Of a stretch of DNA of 64,000 bases, positions 22,912 to 33,176 are shown one piece after another. Source of the stretch: Orychophragmus violaceus. Taxonomy: Eukaryota > Streptophyta > Magnoliopsida > Brassicales > Brassicaceae. A program made the translations under genes and the position numbers. Below the pieces are notes generated by a model, which saw only the letters and a program-made list of their open reading frames with translations, made no database searches and had not been told where the DNA came from. The stretch covers positions 94,228,630 through 94,292,629 of the forward strand of contig CM058232.1 of the NCBI GenBank assembly GCA_030180135.1, in the 5' to 3' direction. Each line of letters opens with the position of its first letter. Position 1 is the stretch's first letter.

Positions 22912-25900
22912 TCATGAATGGTATAGCTTGAGGTTCATGGCGTTCCATGGCCTCTTCACGGGTACTCTGTTTTTGTGTTTCGTGAGCTTGTAGACGCCGT
23001 CCCGAATTATCTCGGTGACTTGGTATGGGCCTTCCCAGTTCGTCCCGAGTTTACCGGCGCCTGGCTCTTTAGTGTTCGAATAGACCTTGCGCAGCACTAA
23101 GTCTCCCACGTTAAACCTCCGAGGTCGGACTCTGGAGTTGTAGTAGCGGGAGGTTTCTTGCTGGTAGTTTTGCATTCGTATCAGCGCTCGGTCGCGTTGT
23201 TCCTTGATCATGTCTAGACGATATCGGAGAATCTGTTCGTTGAGTTCCTCGTGTCTGGGACTCAAGGCCCGTCTGATAGTCGGAACTGATACCTCTGCGG
23301 GGACCACTGCCTCCATTCCGTATGCCAACGAAAACGTGGTCTCGCCAGTCGCGCTGTGAGGTGTGGTGCGGGAAGCCCATAGGACTCCCGGTAGTTCCTC
23401 AGACCATGCGGACTTTTTAGAGTCGAGTCTTTTCTTGAGGTTACTCAGCAGTGTCTTGTTCGCGGCTTCGGCCTGACCATTTCCCTGGGGATACCTTGGA
23501 GTTGAGGTGGTTAGGCGTATCTTCCAGGTTTTACAGAAATTTCTGAAAGTTCTGGAGATGAATTGTGAGCCATTATCTGTCACGATTTCGTAGGGGAGTC
23601 CGTGTCGGCAGACTATGTGTTCCCAGATGAAGTGTCGTACTTCGATTTCTGTGGTTTGCTGATAGGCTTTAGCCTCTATCCACTTGGTGAAATAATCGGT
23701 TAGGACCAGCAAGTATTTTAGTTGCTTTGGTCCTGATGAAACGAGTGGCCCTACTATATCCATCGACCACCTCATAAAGGGGTAAGGTGCAGAGATCGAG
23801 GATAGTTTTTCTGCGGGCTGATGGATGATTGGGGCATGCCTCTGGCATTTATCGCACTGCCTTGTGTAGTTCTCGCAATCGGCAATCATGGTCGGCCAGA
23901 AAAATCCTTGTCTTTTGATGCGGATGGCTAGGGCTCGTCCTCCAGAATGGTTCCCGCAGGTGCCTTCATGAGTGTTTCCCATCACGGCGAGAGCTTCCTG
24001 AGCATGCACGCATCGTAAGTAAGGTTCCGCGGTACTTCGTTTGAACAGATGGTCGTTGATTACGCAGTATCGGGCGCTTCGCGCCTTCAGTTTTCTGGCT
24101 TGCCACTTGTCGTCGGGGACCAGGCCGAGTCGGATGTAGTCCAGGACCGGCTCCCGCCAATCTGGCCTGTTCAAGAACTCCGCGTCTGGTTCTTCGGCCT
24201 CTGGTTCCGATTCTTCCTCGGTCGGAGGCTCTGGAATTTGTCGACCGCTACGAAGCCCGATGTCGTAAACTTCGGAGCACGCCAGCACTATTTCGGAGGG
24301 CACTCCGGAGTCTGATGCCCCGGACGGGAGTTCGGTCTGACCCGTCTGAGACGGCGCGAGTATATTTGCAGCCTGTGCTTTCAGTGCCACGTCGATACTT
24401 GGCTTATATATCCCTTCTACGGGTATTATTCTTTTGACCTTGGGGTCGGACGTCGAGGCTAAAGCTGCCAGGGCGTCGGCGGAGGAGTTTTCCCCCCGAG
24501 GTATCCTCTCGAGTGTGAAATCTTTTAACTGATCTGCTAACTCGTGGGCTACCTTGACGTACGCTTCCATGCGTTCATCCTTAGTTTCGTACTCGCCGTG
24601 ATACTGGCTCGTAACCAACTGTGAATCACTAAAGGCATGTACTTCTTGTGCTCCGACTCCGATTGAGAGTCGGAGTCCAGCTATGAGGGCTTCATACTCG
24701 GCCTCATTGTTGGATGCACTGAAGCCAAGTCTGAATGATTGCTCGATTACCTCTCTTGTGGGGGTTGTGAGTTTTATTCCTACCCCGGAGCCGTGTTTGG
24801 ATGAGGCTCCGTCTACGTGGAGGGTCCAATGATCGTCTTGATTTTCCTGCTCCGGAGTTGTGGGCGGGAGCTCGATAATGAAGTCAGCTAGGACCTGGGA
24901 TTTAGCGCTCGTTCTGGTCCGGTACTCGATATCGTACTCGCTTAATTCGATTGCCCATTTGGCTAGCCTGCCGGATTGGCTCGGACTATGGAGTATAGTT
25001 CGTATGGGCTGAGACGTCATCACTACTATGGCGTGTGACTGAAAGTACGGCCTAAGCTTTCTTGCCGCCATCACTACCGCGAGTGCGAGCTTCTCCATTG
25101 CTGGGTACCTCGTCTCCGCGTCTATGAGCGTTTTGCTCACGTAGTATATGGGCTTTTGCTCGTTTTGTTCCTCGCGGACCAGGACTGCACTGACGGCGGC
25201 TGGCGAGGTTGCGATGTAAAGATACAATGGCTCGCCCTCTACCGGTTTGGCTAGTATTGGAGGTTCGCTGAGGTATTTCTTGAGCTCGTTTAGGGCGTTT
25301 TCACAGTTCTCGTCCCATCGGAACTTCCGATTTCCTTTGAGGAGGTTGTAAAATGGTAGGCATTTATCCGTAGACCGAGAGATGAAGCGGTTCAGAGCTG
25401 CTATCCGTCCTGTCAGTCTTTGCACTTCCCTTGTGTTTCTTGGGGAAGGCATCTCTAGGAAGGTTGATATTTGTTTCGGGTTTGCTTCGATCCCTCGCTC
25501 TGTTACGAGGTACCCGAGGAATTCTCCCGAAGGTACTCCGAAAGAACACTTGGCGGGGTTAAGTTTCATCCCGTATTTGTTTAGGATCTTGAAACATTCC
25601 CGGAGATGTTCTATGTGATCACTTTCTTTGGAAGATTTTACCAGCATATCGTCAATGTAGACTTCCATTGATTTTCCGAGCTGATTGGCGAACATTTTAT
25701 TCACCAATCTCTGGTAGGTAGCTCCGGCGTTCTTTAGCCCGAAAGGCATCACCTTGTAGCAGTAAGTTCTGCGATCGGTTATGAAGGCCGTTTTTTCTTG
25801 ATCCTCTGGGTTCATGAGGATTTGGTTGTATCCGGAGAATGCGTCCATGAAGGACAGTAGTTCGTGTCCGGCGGTGGCTTCCACCAGACGGTCTATGTGC

Positions 25901-26645
25901 GGTAGTGGAAAGCTATCCTTTGGGCATGCCTTATTCAGGTCTGTGAAGTCTATGCAGACTCTCCACTTCCCGTTTTTCTTTTTGACGACGACCGGGTTGG
26001 CTAACCAGTCGGGGTATTTCACCTCCCTGATTGACCCAACTTTCAGCAGTCTATCGACTTCGTCGTTAACAGCTTTGGCTCGGTCCGGGCCGAGCTTACG
26101 GCGTTTTTGTTTCACAGGTTTGACAGTCGTATCTACGTTCAGTTCGTGTGAGGTGACGTCGATACGATCCCTTTCATGTCCTTTGTGGACCATGCAAACG
26201 TGTCTACATTTTCTTTGAGGAAGTTGACGAGCTCTTCCTTGGTGGCTTTCAAGAGTTCCGATCCGATGTTCACACACCTTTCCGGGTTTTTGTCGTCAAT
26301 GCAGACGGAGACCACCAGATCTTTTCGCGGCCCTCGGACTGTTGGGTCGTTGTTTCGTTTCGCAGTCCGGGAAGCGAGCTCTTCCTCTTTCTGTAATTGC
26401 TATACGTTCAAGGTTTCTAGCTGTTTGAAGAAAGTTAGGTAACACGACCTTGCGGCCTTTTGGTCGCCGTAAATTGTCTTTATCCCCGCAGGGGTTGGGA
26501 ACTTCACGCATTGGTGGTAGGTGGAAGGCACTGCCTTCATGGTATAGATCCACGGTCTCCCTAATATCGCGTTGTACGGGGCTGGTTTGTTTACTACCAC
26601 AAACTCCAAGATTTCCTGTTGCCCTCCGGCGATGGACGGGAGCTT
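22912..26645 (-). pseudogene. Gypsy pol: protease end, reverse transcriptase, two RNase H domains, integrase
   Basis: The long open part (26277-22912) carries reverse transcriptase (WRVCIDFTDLNKACP, FSGYNQILM, YIDDMLVKS about residue 207), a Gypsy RNase H (LYLYIATSPAAVSAVLVREE ... KPIYYVSKTL), a second plant-type RNase H (HVDGASSKHGSGVGI ... NNEAEYEALIAGL ... GENSSADALAALAS) and integrase with HHCC zinc site (HEGTCGNHSGG ... CDKCQRH) and catalytic residues in MDIVGP, VTDNGSQF and GQAEAANK. Upstream the frame continues to 26645 with the protease-RT linker (PAPYNAILGRPW). Damage: a TAG near 26398 and a short insertion (about 5 bp) near 26168 that shifts frame before the VTSHELNVD segment. The double RNase H marks the Tat lineage. 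Confidence 0.9.
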
Positions 26646-26650
26646 TATAG

Positions 26651-27340
26651 TGTTGGATTATATGTGTGTTCATGGTTCAATTAACAGATTGCAATCTAGC
26701 ACATATAACTCAGATCTAGGTTCTTGCAGAACGAATCACAAAACCAAACCTGATCATTACCTTTCAGATTGCAGCGGATTGATGGATGGTAATGATGAGA
26801 TCAGCTAGAACAGATCAGATGCCTGTTCCTCCTTCAGTATCCACACTCTTACAAGCCGGGATGGTTGCTAGACCAAAGCAATGGATTGATCAGAGAGAGA
26901 AGAGAGACGGCTCAGGTTTTAGGTCGCAGACAGTTAGAGTCGAAATTATAAGACGACTCATATAAATATCGACTCTGTCATAAACCTAAACCGATGTCTC
27001 GGTTTCGCAACTGTGTCGACCGACACATACACTTGTGTCGATCGACACAAGTCATTTGTCTCGATATGGGCCCAAGTGATTAAACTAACGGCCCAACTCT
27101 CTGCACAAATACAGTAAATGCCTTGCATCTTACCGTATTCATTCCATGTTAACTTTCCCGTTAGCTATGGTGTGTGACCCTTTGGGATCATACAATACTG
27201 GTAATAAGTCCTAAACTTATAGATCAAGAGCGGACTCTAGCAAGTCATCATGATCACCCAGTATTTATGACTTATGTCTGATCTCGACATTTATCATACT
27301 TTCTAGAGATAGTACGGTAGATTTCAGGACATTCCCAACA
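26651..27340 (-). repeat. 3' LTR of Copia B
   Basis: It starts TGTTGGATTATATG and ends ATTCCCAACA. A double palindrome lies at 27012-27027 and 27034-27049 (cores 22 bp apart). A TATA-like box (minus-strand GATATTTATATGAG, about 26957-26970) lies 40-80 bp downstream of it in the reading direction. Confidence 0.95.
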
Positions 27341-27412
27341 ATCTCCCACTTGTACTGGAATCCTACAAAGGACATTCCCAACAATCTTCCGATTGTACTG
27401 GAATCCTACATT
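27327..27412 (-). repeat. 43-bp tandem duplication across the LTR/polypurine-tract boundary of B
   Basis: The words GGACATTCCCAACAATC and TTGTACTGGAATCCTAC occur at 27327-27369 and again at 27370-27412. The unit therefore contains the last bases of the LTR, the polypurine tract (minus strand AAGTGGGAGAT at 27341-27351) and its flank. The inner copy has a changed tract (minus strand ATCGGAAGAT). Confidence 0.8.
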
Positions 27413-27948
27413 CCCTAGTCCTTTTGTCTTAATATCTCGATCTGGCATAAGGCAAGATGCGTGTCATCCTTATATAGCCAGACCATGTTTATCGGACCAG
27501 ATTTGATACTGACAATTCAAACGACTTGGGCAAGTCCGTTTGGGAATGGCCATTCTCTTACCAGCTATCAAATCTCCGATTGGCCTAGAAATATTACCTC
27601 CGTTAAACGGCAGGGACAAATCCCATCTTGTTCCATCACTATGAACTATACAATTCATAATACACCCAACCAAGGTCCGTATAGCTCCCAGTTACGAAAC
27701 AGCGTTAGACAATGATCAAAGCGCATTACTCCATGTGCAGTCACATGCATGCGAACTCAGGTCTAAGGACTATACTCTATAGTCATATATGAGAACCTCT
27801 TATGACACAGATATTAATATCTTGTAGAGTTCTCATCAGCGGGCCATGTCCGGTCATATGTTCCCCTACATATACCTATGTGTCGACTTTGATGCCGCGC
27901 ATCTATGACCCCTCGAAACTTGGTCATAAGTCTCAACACAATCTAGTC
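27413..27948 (-). other. 3' untranslated region of Copia B
   Basis: Non-coding and similar in wording to the 3' untranslated region of element C (47511-48100): CCTTTTGTCTTAATATCTCG, CAGGGACAAATCCCATCT, GTTACG and GACTATACTCTAT. It joins the coding region abruptly at about 27945, which marks the internal deletion. Confidence 0.7.
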
Positions 27949-30900
27949 TCAACAGATTCGGATTCCAAGAACGTACGCGGCTTCACCCATGTCCTTCATG
28001 GAAAAACAACTTCCCAGCCAGTCTTTAACAGACTTCAGCATTGGAATATCATTTCCAAGAAGCAATATGTCATCGACATATAGGATAAGAAACGCCACTT
28101 TGCTCCCACTAGTTTTCTTATACACGCATTGTTCCTCTTGGTTTCTGATGAAGTCAAAGTTCTTTATTGCTTCATCAAAACGAAGATTCCAACTCCTCGA
28201 TGCTTGCTTCAATCCATAAATGGATTTGTGAAGCTTGCATACTTTCCCAGCATTCTTAGGATCAATGTAACCGTCAGGTTGTGTCATATACACATCCTCC
28301 TCCAAGATTCCATTCAGGAAGGCGGTTTTCACATCCATCTGCCAAATCTCATAATCATAATAAGCGGCAGTTGCTAGGAGAATCCGAATTGATTTCATCA
28401 TTGCCACTGGTGAATAGGTTTCATCATAGTCTATACCATGAATTTGCTTGAAACCTTTTGCCACCAACCTGGCTTTGTAAATCTGGACATTTCCATCCAC
28501 GTCTATCTTCTTCTTGAAGATCCATTTACACTCGATGGCTTTTGCACCAGCAGGTAAATCAACCAGTGAAAACACTCGGTTAGCAGACATGGAGTCCATC
28601 TCGGATTCTGTGGCTTCACGCCACTTTAAGGAGTCAGGGCCCATCATGGCTTCTGCAAAGTTCGAGGGTTCATCACCGTCAATGATCAAAAGATCATGGC
28701 AATTAGTCACAAGGAATCCCTGATATCTATCAGGTTCCTGACGGATCCTTCCGGATCTTCGAACTTCAGGTACTGCAGGTTCAGGTTCTATTACAACTTC
28801 ATGTAATTCATCCTGCTGTTCTTCCTCATTAGGTTGAACAGATTCCTGTCCTTCTTGAATTTCATCAAGTTGTACCTTACTCCCACTATCTTTTCTAGAG
28901 AGAAACTCCCTTTCAAGAAAAGTACAATCCCGAGCAACAAAGATTTTGTTCTCGGATCGCAGATAGAAGTAATAAGCCTTGGTATCCCTAGGATAACCAA
29001 TGAAGTAGCATTTGTCAGATTTTGGTGTAAGCTTGTCTGAGATTAATCTTTTGACATAGGCTTCACAACCCCAAATTCTGAGAAAAGACATTGCTGGAGC
29101 TTTTCCAGTCCATATCTCATATGGTGTCTTTGCTACTGCCTTTGATGGCACTCTGTTCAGTGTGAACGTTGCGGTGAGCAAAGCATATCCCCAAAGGGAT
29201 ATAGGAAGGTCTGTGTGACTCATCATGGAACGGACCATATCTAACAATGTCCGATTCCTTCTCTCAGACACACCATTCCACTGTGGTGTTCCAGGAGGTG
29301 TGAGTTGGGAGATAATCCCACACTCACTCAGATGATCACGAAATTCCTGGCTCAAGTATTCTCCTCCTCGGTCCGACCGAAGAGCTTTAATACTTTTACC
29401 AAGCTGGTTCTGTACTTCATTCTGGAATTCTTTGAACTTTTCAAAGGTTTCCGACTTATGTTTCATCAAGTAGACATATCCATATCTACTGAAATCATCA
29501 GTGAATGTAATGAAGTACTGAAAGTTTCCTCTAGCACTTGTGGACATTGGGCCACACACGTCAGTATGTATCAGGCCCAATAGTTCACTGGCCCTTTCTG
29601 TGGGTTTATTGAAAGGCGTCCTTGTCATTTTTCCCATTAGGCAAGATTCACATTGCTCACAAGACTCAAAGTCAAATGAGCCCAAGAGTCCATTTGAATG
29701 GAGCCTCTTGACGCGTTTCTTATTAATGTGCCCCAAACGACAATGCCAGAGAAACGTTTCATTTTCTTCGTTAGATTTGAACCGTTTTGTATTTATGTTA
29801 TATACTGGAGCAGATTGATCCAGCATGTACAGCCCATTTATAAGAGGGGCACATCCATAGAACATATCATTGAGATTAAAGGAACACAATTTATTCTTAA
29901 TAGAAAAATCAAATCCTTGCAAATCCAACAATGAAACTGAAATGATATTTCTGCTTATAGCAGGTACAAAATAACAATTCTCAAGTTCTAAAATCAATCC
30001 AGAAGGTAAAGACAACAAATAAGTGCCAACGGCCAGTGCTGGAACCTTCGCTCCATTGCCAACCCGCAACTCTACTTGCCCTTGCTTCAACCTTCTACTG
30101 TTGCTGAGCGCCTGCATATTAGTACAAATATGAGCCCCACATCCAGTATCTAATACCCAAGTGGTATTATCAGAAGTAGTAGTATTTACTTCAATAACAA
30201 AAATACCTGAAGATTTAGTCTCGAAGGACTTCTTCTTCTTCAGACTTTCCTGGTATTTCTTACAGTCCCTGCGGTAATGCCCTGCCTCTTTGCAAAAGTG
30301 ACAGATGTCAGAAGGCCCAGCTTTGGACACGGGCTTGGGCTTGGCGTTTTCATTGCCAACTACTTTGCCCTTTCCCTTGTCTGCAGCGGATTTCTTGAAA
30401 CCCTTGCCCTTCTTCACCATGAGTACAGACGACTCCTTGGTTTTCTTCAGATTCGGTTCTGCAGTCTTGAGCATACCATGTAGCTCAGGCAACGTCTTTA
30501 TCAACCCATGCATATTATAGTTCAAAATGAACTGGTCATATGCAGGAGTAAGAGACTGCAGAACGATATCACAAGCAAGCTCTTGGCTTATAGGACAGTC
30601 GAGCCTCGTCAAATGATCGAGATAACCCATCATTTCCAGAACATGAGGACTCACTGCTGCATCCTTAGCCATTTTACAGTCCAAGAGATTCTTAACAGTT
30701 TGGAATCTCTCTGTACGAGCCTGCTCCTGAAACAACGCTTTCAGATTTGCCATCAGCTCCATGGGACAAGTCAGGCCTTCCCACTGCATCTGCAGTTCGG
30801 GAGCCATTGTCGCCAACATCAGGCAAATCACGTCATTAGCATCTGAAGAATGCGTATCCCAAGCATTCTTCACAGCTTGTGCGGCATTATTCGCAGGTCT

Positions 30901-31056
30901 AGGAGAGAGAGCTCTTTCAAGGACATAAGCCTTCTTCTCCTGTCTGAGCACAAGTCTCAGATTCCTGGACCAGTTCAGGAAGTTTGATCCGTTCAGTTTG
31001 TCCTTCTCAAGGGCAGACCGGATCGAGAAAGTGTTTTGTGTTGTTGTGCTTGACAT
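27949..31056 (-). CDS. Copia B gag-protease-integrase-RT polyprotein, lacking RNase H
   Basis: A single open frame of 1035 codons starts with ATG at 31056. From the N-terminus: gag (LEKDKLNGSNFLNWSRNLRL), CX2CX4HX4C zinc knuckle (CHFCKEAGHYRRDC, about residue 250), protease (WVLDTGCGAH, about 305), GAG-pre-integrase (LWHCRLGHIN ... CESCLMGK), integrase core (HTDVCGPM, DDFSRYGYV, RSDRGGEY, GVSERRNRTL), then RT (EMDSMSANRVFSLVDLP, WQMDVKTAFLNG, YGLKQASRSW, LILYVDDILLLG). It ends at GEAAYVLGIRIC directly after the RT domain, where element C continues for about 280 more residues including RNase H. No stops lie inside the frame, so everything except RNase H could still be made. Proteins of this kind form virus-like particles and integrate cDNA in the nucleus. 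Confidence 0.92.
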   Translation of the reverse strand: MSSTTTQNTFSIRSALEKDKLNGSNFLNWSRNLRLVLRQEKKAYVLERALSPRPANNAAQAVKNAWDTHSSDANDVICLMLATMAPELQMQWEGLTCPMELMANLKALFQEQARTERFQTVKNLLDCKMAKDAAVSPHVLEMMGYLDHLTRLDCPISQELACDIVLQSLTPAYDQFILNYNMHGLIKTLPELHGMLKTAEPNLKKTKESSVLMVKKGKGFKKSAADKGKGKVVGNENAKPKPVSKAGPSDICHFCKEAGHYRRDCKKYQESLKKKKSFETKSSGIFVIEVNTTTSDNTTWVLDTGCGAHICTNMQALSNSRRLKQGQVELRVGNGAKVPALAVGTYLLSLPSGLILELENCYFVPAISRNIISVSLLDLQGFDFSIKNKLCSFNLNDMFYGCAPLINGLYMLDQSAPVYNINTKRFKSNEENETFLWHCRLGHINKKRVKRLHSNGLLGSFDFESCEQCESCLMGKMTRTPFNKPTERASELLGLIHTDVCGPMSTSARGNFQYFITFTDDFSRYGYVYLMKHKSETFEKFKEFQNEVQNQLGKSIKALRSDRGGEYLSQEFRDHLSECGIISQLTPPGTPQWNGVSERRNRTLLDMVRSMMSHTDLPISLWGYALLTATFTLNRVPSKAVAKTPYEIWTGKAPAMSFLRIWGCEAYVKRLISDKLTPKSDKCYFIGYPRDTKAYYFYLRSENKIFVARDCTFLEREFLSRKDSGSKVQLDEIQEGQESVQPNEEEQQDELHEVVIEPEPAVPEVRRSGRIRQEPDRYQGFLVTNCHDLLIIDGDEPSNFAEAMMGPDSLKWREATESEMDSMSANRVFSLVDLPAGAKAIECKWIFKKKIDVDGNVQIYKARLVAKGFKQIHGIDYDETYSPVAMMKSIRILLATAAYYDYEIWQMDVKTAFLNGILEEDVYMTQPDGYIDPKNAGKVCKLHKSIYGLKQASRSWNLRFDEAIKNFDFIRNQEEQCVYKKTSGSKVAFLILYVDDILLLGNDIPMLKSVKDWLGSCFSMKDMGEAAYVLGIRIC

Positions 31057-32468
31057 AGCTGAAAATATGAGACAATAAAGATTTAGTTATTAAGTTCATA
31101 AAAGAGTAATCTTAACAACTTATAAGAAAACTCGCATTGTATTCAAAATTTCTTTGTTTTAACCTCATAAGAATACAATGATTCCGAGACCCATGTTTAG
31201 CTAAATCCAAAGTGGGCCACAGGCCGTCACCCAGAATTAGCTATACTTGGTAAGCATACACACAGCTAGTTATAACCAATAACTCTCGGTTGTGAATTGG
31301 ACCCGAGGCCCAAATTCACCAGATGTCTCAAGGCCCGGGACTCCCGATGGCCCAGTCAAGGAAACCAATCTCTTACAGCCAAATAATCACTGAAATCTGG
31401 GACTCCCAATGAAATCAGTGACTATATACTACTTTACTTACGCGAAAATAGATACCTCACACTGTAAGCCATATCTGTAATCAAGTAAGCGTTAAGTAGT
31501 TGACAAGATTGGAAAGACATCCAAGCTTGATATTGTTTTTGAGGATTTTTAAGTTTTATTTCCAAAAATAGAAGATTACTATTTTGGGAAACTTTCTTAT
31601 TTTAGAAACTTTCTAAATTTAGTAACTTACTAAAATAGAAATTTCTAATTTAAATATTTCATTAAATATTTTGGGTTGGGTCACAAATTATAGGCCCAAT
31701 TCTTGGCCCAAGACCATAGAATTCCAGCTGGCCCAATAATTTGACGTAACCGATCCGGTTTATTAATTCTGGTCCAAGACCAAATTAACTATCAAAACCA
31801 TCGGTTATTTATTAAACCAGACCAGCTCTAAATTATTTGGTCCAACCAAATCAAACTTAGACCAGCCTTCGGTTTAGGTTAAAATTCAATATTATGAATT
31901 TCAATCCGGTTTAACCAGAAATAAAATTATTTCCAGCAAACCGCGATTTGGGTTAACCGCTTGAACCACCAATTAAATTGGATCGGTTCAGTTAAGTCCA
32001 GAACCGGGAAGAAACACCTTGTGTTTTAGCCAATTTTGACCTAACTTGCGGTTCTGGCTAAAGTAGACAATGAACCACAATCGGATTGATCGGTTCATTG
32101 TCTCGGTTGTAGGGAAAGATGAACCACGAAGCTCGGCTGAACCGATTGGCTACTCGCGGATCATCTGCATCGCCTTCGTATCGATCGATATGAGTCTTTC
32201 ATGTCGATCGATACTAGCGAGTATCAGCTCGGGTCAATCGGGTCATCAGGACCGCGAGATGTCAATCGGATCGATCGATATCGACCGATACCTCGCTCCC
32301 TCGTCGATCGACACGGGCGACCAGATCGCACACCAATGGCTTTCAATCGGATTGATGCGATCTAATTCTTAGGTTTTCATGTTTTCTGATCAAATTTCTT
32401 AACCAAATTCGATTTTAAACAGTAAGAACAACCTAAATCAGATTCATAAAGCAAAAACCAATAACCTG
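31057..32468 (-). other. Untranslated leader of Copia B with palindrome pairs
   Basis: No coding sequence. Palindrome cores of the TCGAYCGA type occur at 32181/32204 and 32281/32304 (23 bp apart), with one more at 32271. There are many AACCGG-type words, as in the leaders of A and C, though the sequence is otherwise different. Confidence 0.65.
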
Positions 32469-32480
32469 GCTCTGATACCA
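32469..32480 (-). promoter_or_regulatory. Primer binding site of Copia B (initiator tRNA-Met type)
   Basis: Minus-strand TGGTATCAGAGC, one base inside the 5' LTR, as in elements A and C. Confidence 0.93.
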
Positions 32481-32481
32481 C

Positions 32482-33171
32482 TGTTGGATTATATGTGTGT
32501 TCATGGTTCAATTAACAGATTGCAACCTAGCACATATAACTCAGATCTAGGTTCTTGCAGAACGAATCACAAAACCAAACCTGATCATTACCTTTCAGAT
32601 TGCAGCGGATTGATGGATGGTAATGATGAGATCAGCTAGAACAGATCAGATGCCTGTTCCTCCTTCAGTATCCACACTCTTACAAGCCGGGATGGTTGCT
32701 AGACCAAAGCAATGGATTGATCAGAGAGAGAAGAGAGACGGCTCAGGTTTTAGGTCGCAGACAGTTAGAGTCGAAATTATAAGACGACTCATATAAATAT
32801 CGACTCTGTCATAAACCTAAACCGATGTCTCGGTTTCGCAACTGTGTCGACCGACACATACACTTGTGTCGATCGACACAAGTCATTTGTCTCGATATAG
32901 GCCCAAGTGATTAAACTAACGGCCCAACTCTCTGCACAAATACAGTAAATGCCTTGCATCTTACCGTATTCATTCCATGTTAACTTTCCCGTTAGCTATG
33001 GTGTGTGACCCTTTGGGATCATACAATACTGGTAATAAGTCCTAAACTCATAGATCAAGAGCGGACTCTAGCAAGTCATCATGATCACCCAGTATTTATG
33101 ACTTATGTCTGATCTCGACATTTATCATACTTTCTAGAGATAGTACGGTAGATTTCAGGACATTCCCAACA
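32482..33171 (-). repeat. 5' LTR of Copia B
   Basis: It matches 26651-27340 with three visible substitutions (for example GCAACCTAGC against GCAATCTAGC, and CGATATAGGC against CGATATGGGC). The double palindrome is at 32843-32858 and 32865-32880. Confidence 0.95.
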
Positions 33172-33176
33172 TATAG

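Larger units (their letters stand above)
26651..33171 (-). mobile_element. Copia LTR retrotransposon B, complete ends but internally deleted (6521 bp)
   Basis: Two 690-bp LTRs (26651-27340 and 32482-33171) differ at three positions that I can see. Both sides carry TATAG (26646-26650 and 33172-33176). On the minus strand: 5' LTR, primer binding site, 1.4-kb leader, a 1035-codon gag-protease-integrase-RT frame, 3' untranslated region and 3' LTR. It is related to elements A and C but is a distinct subfamily. Compared with C it lacks about 1.1 kb covering the end of RT and all of RNase H. Confidence 0.95.
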
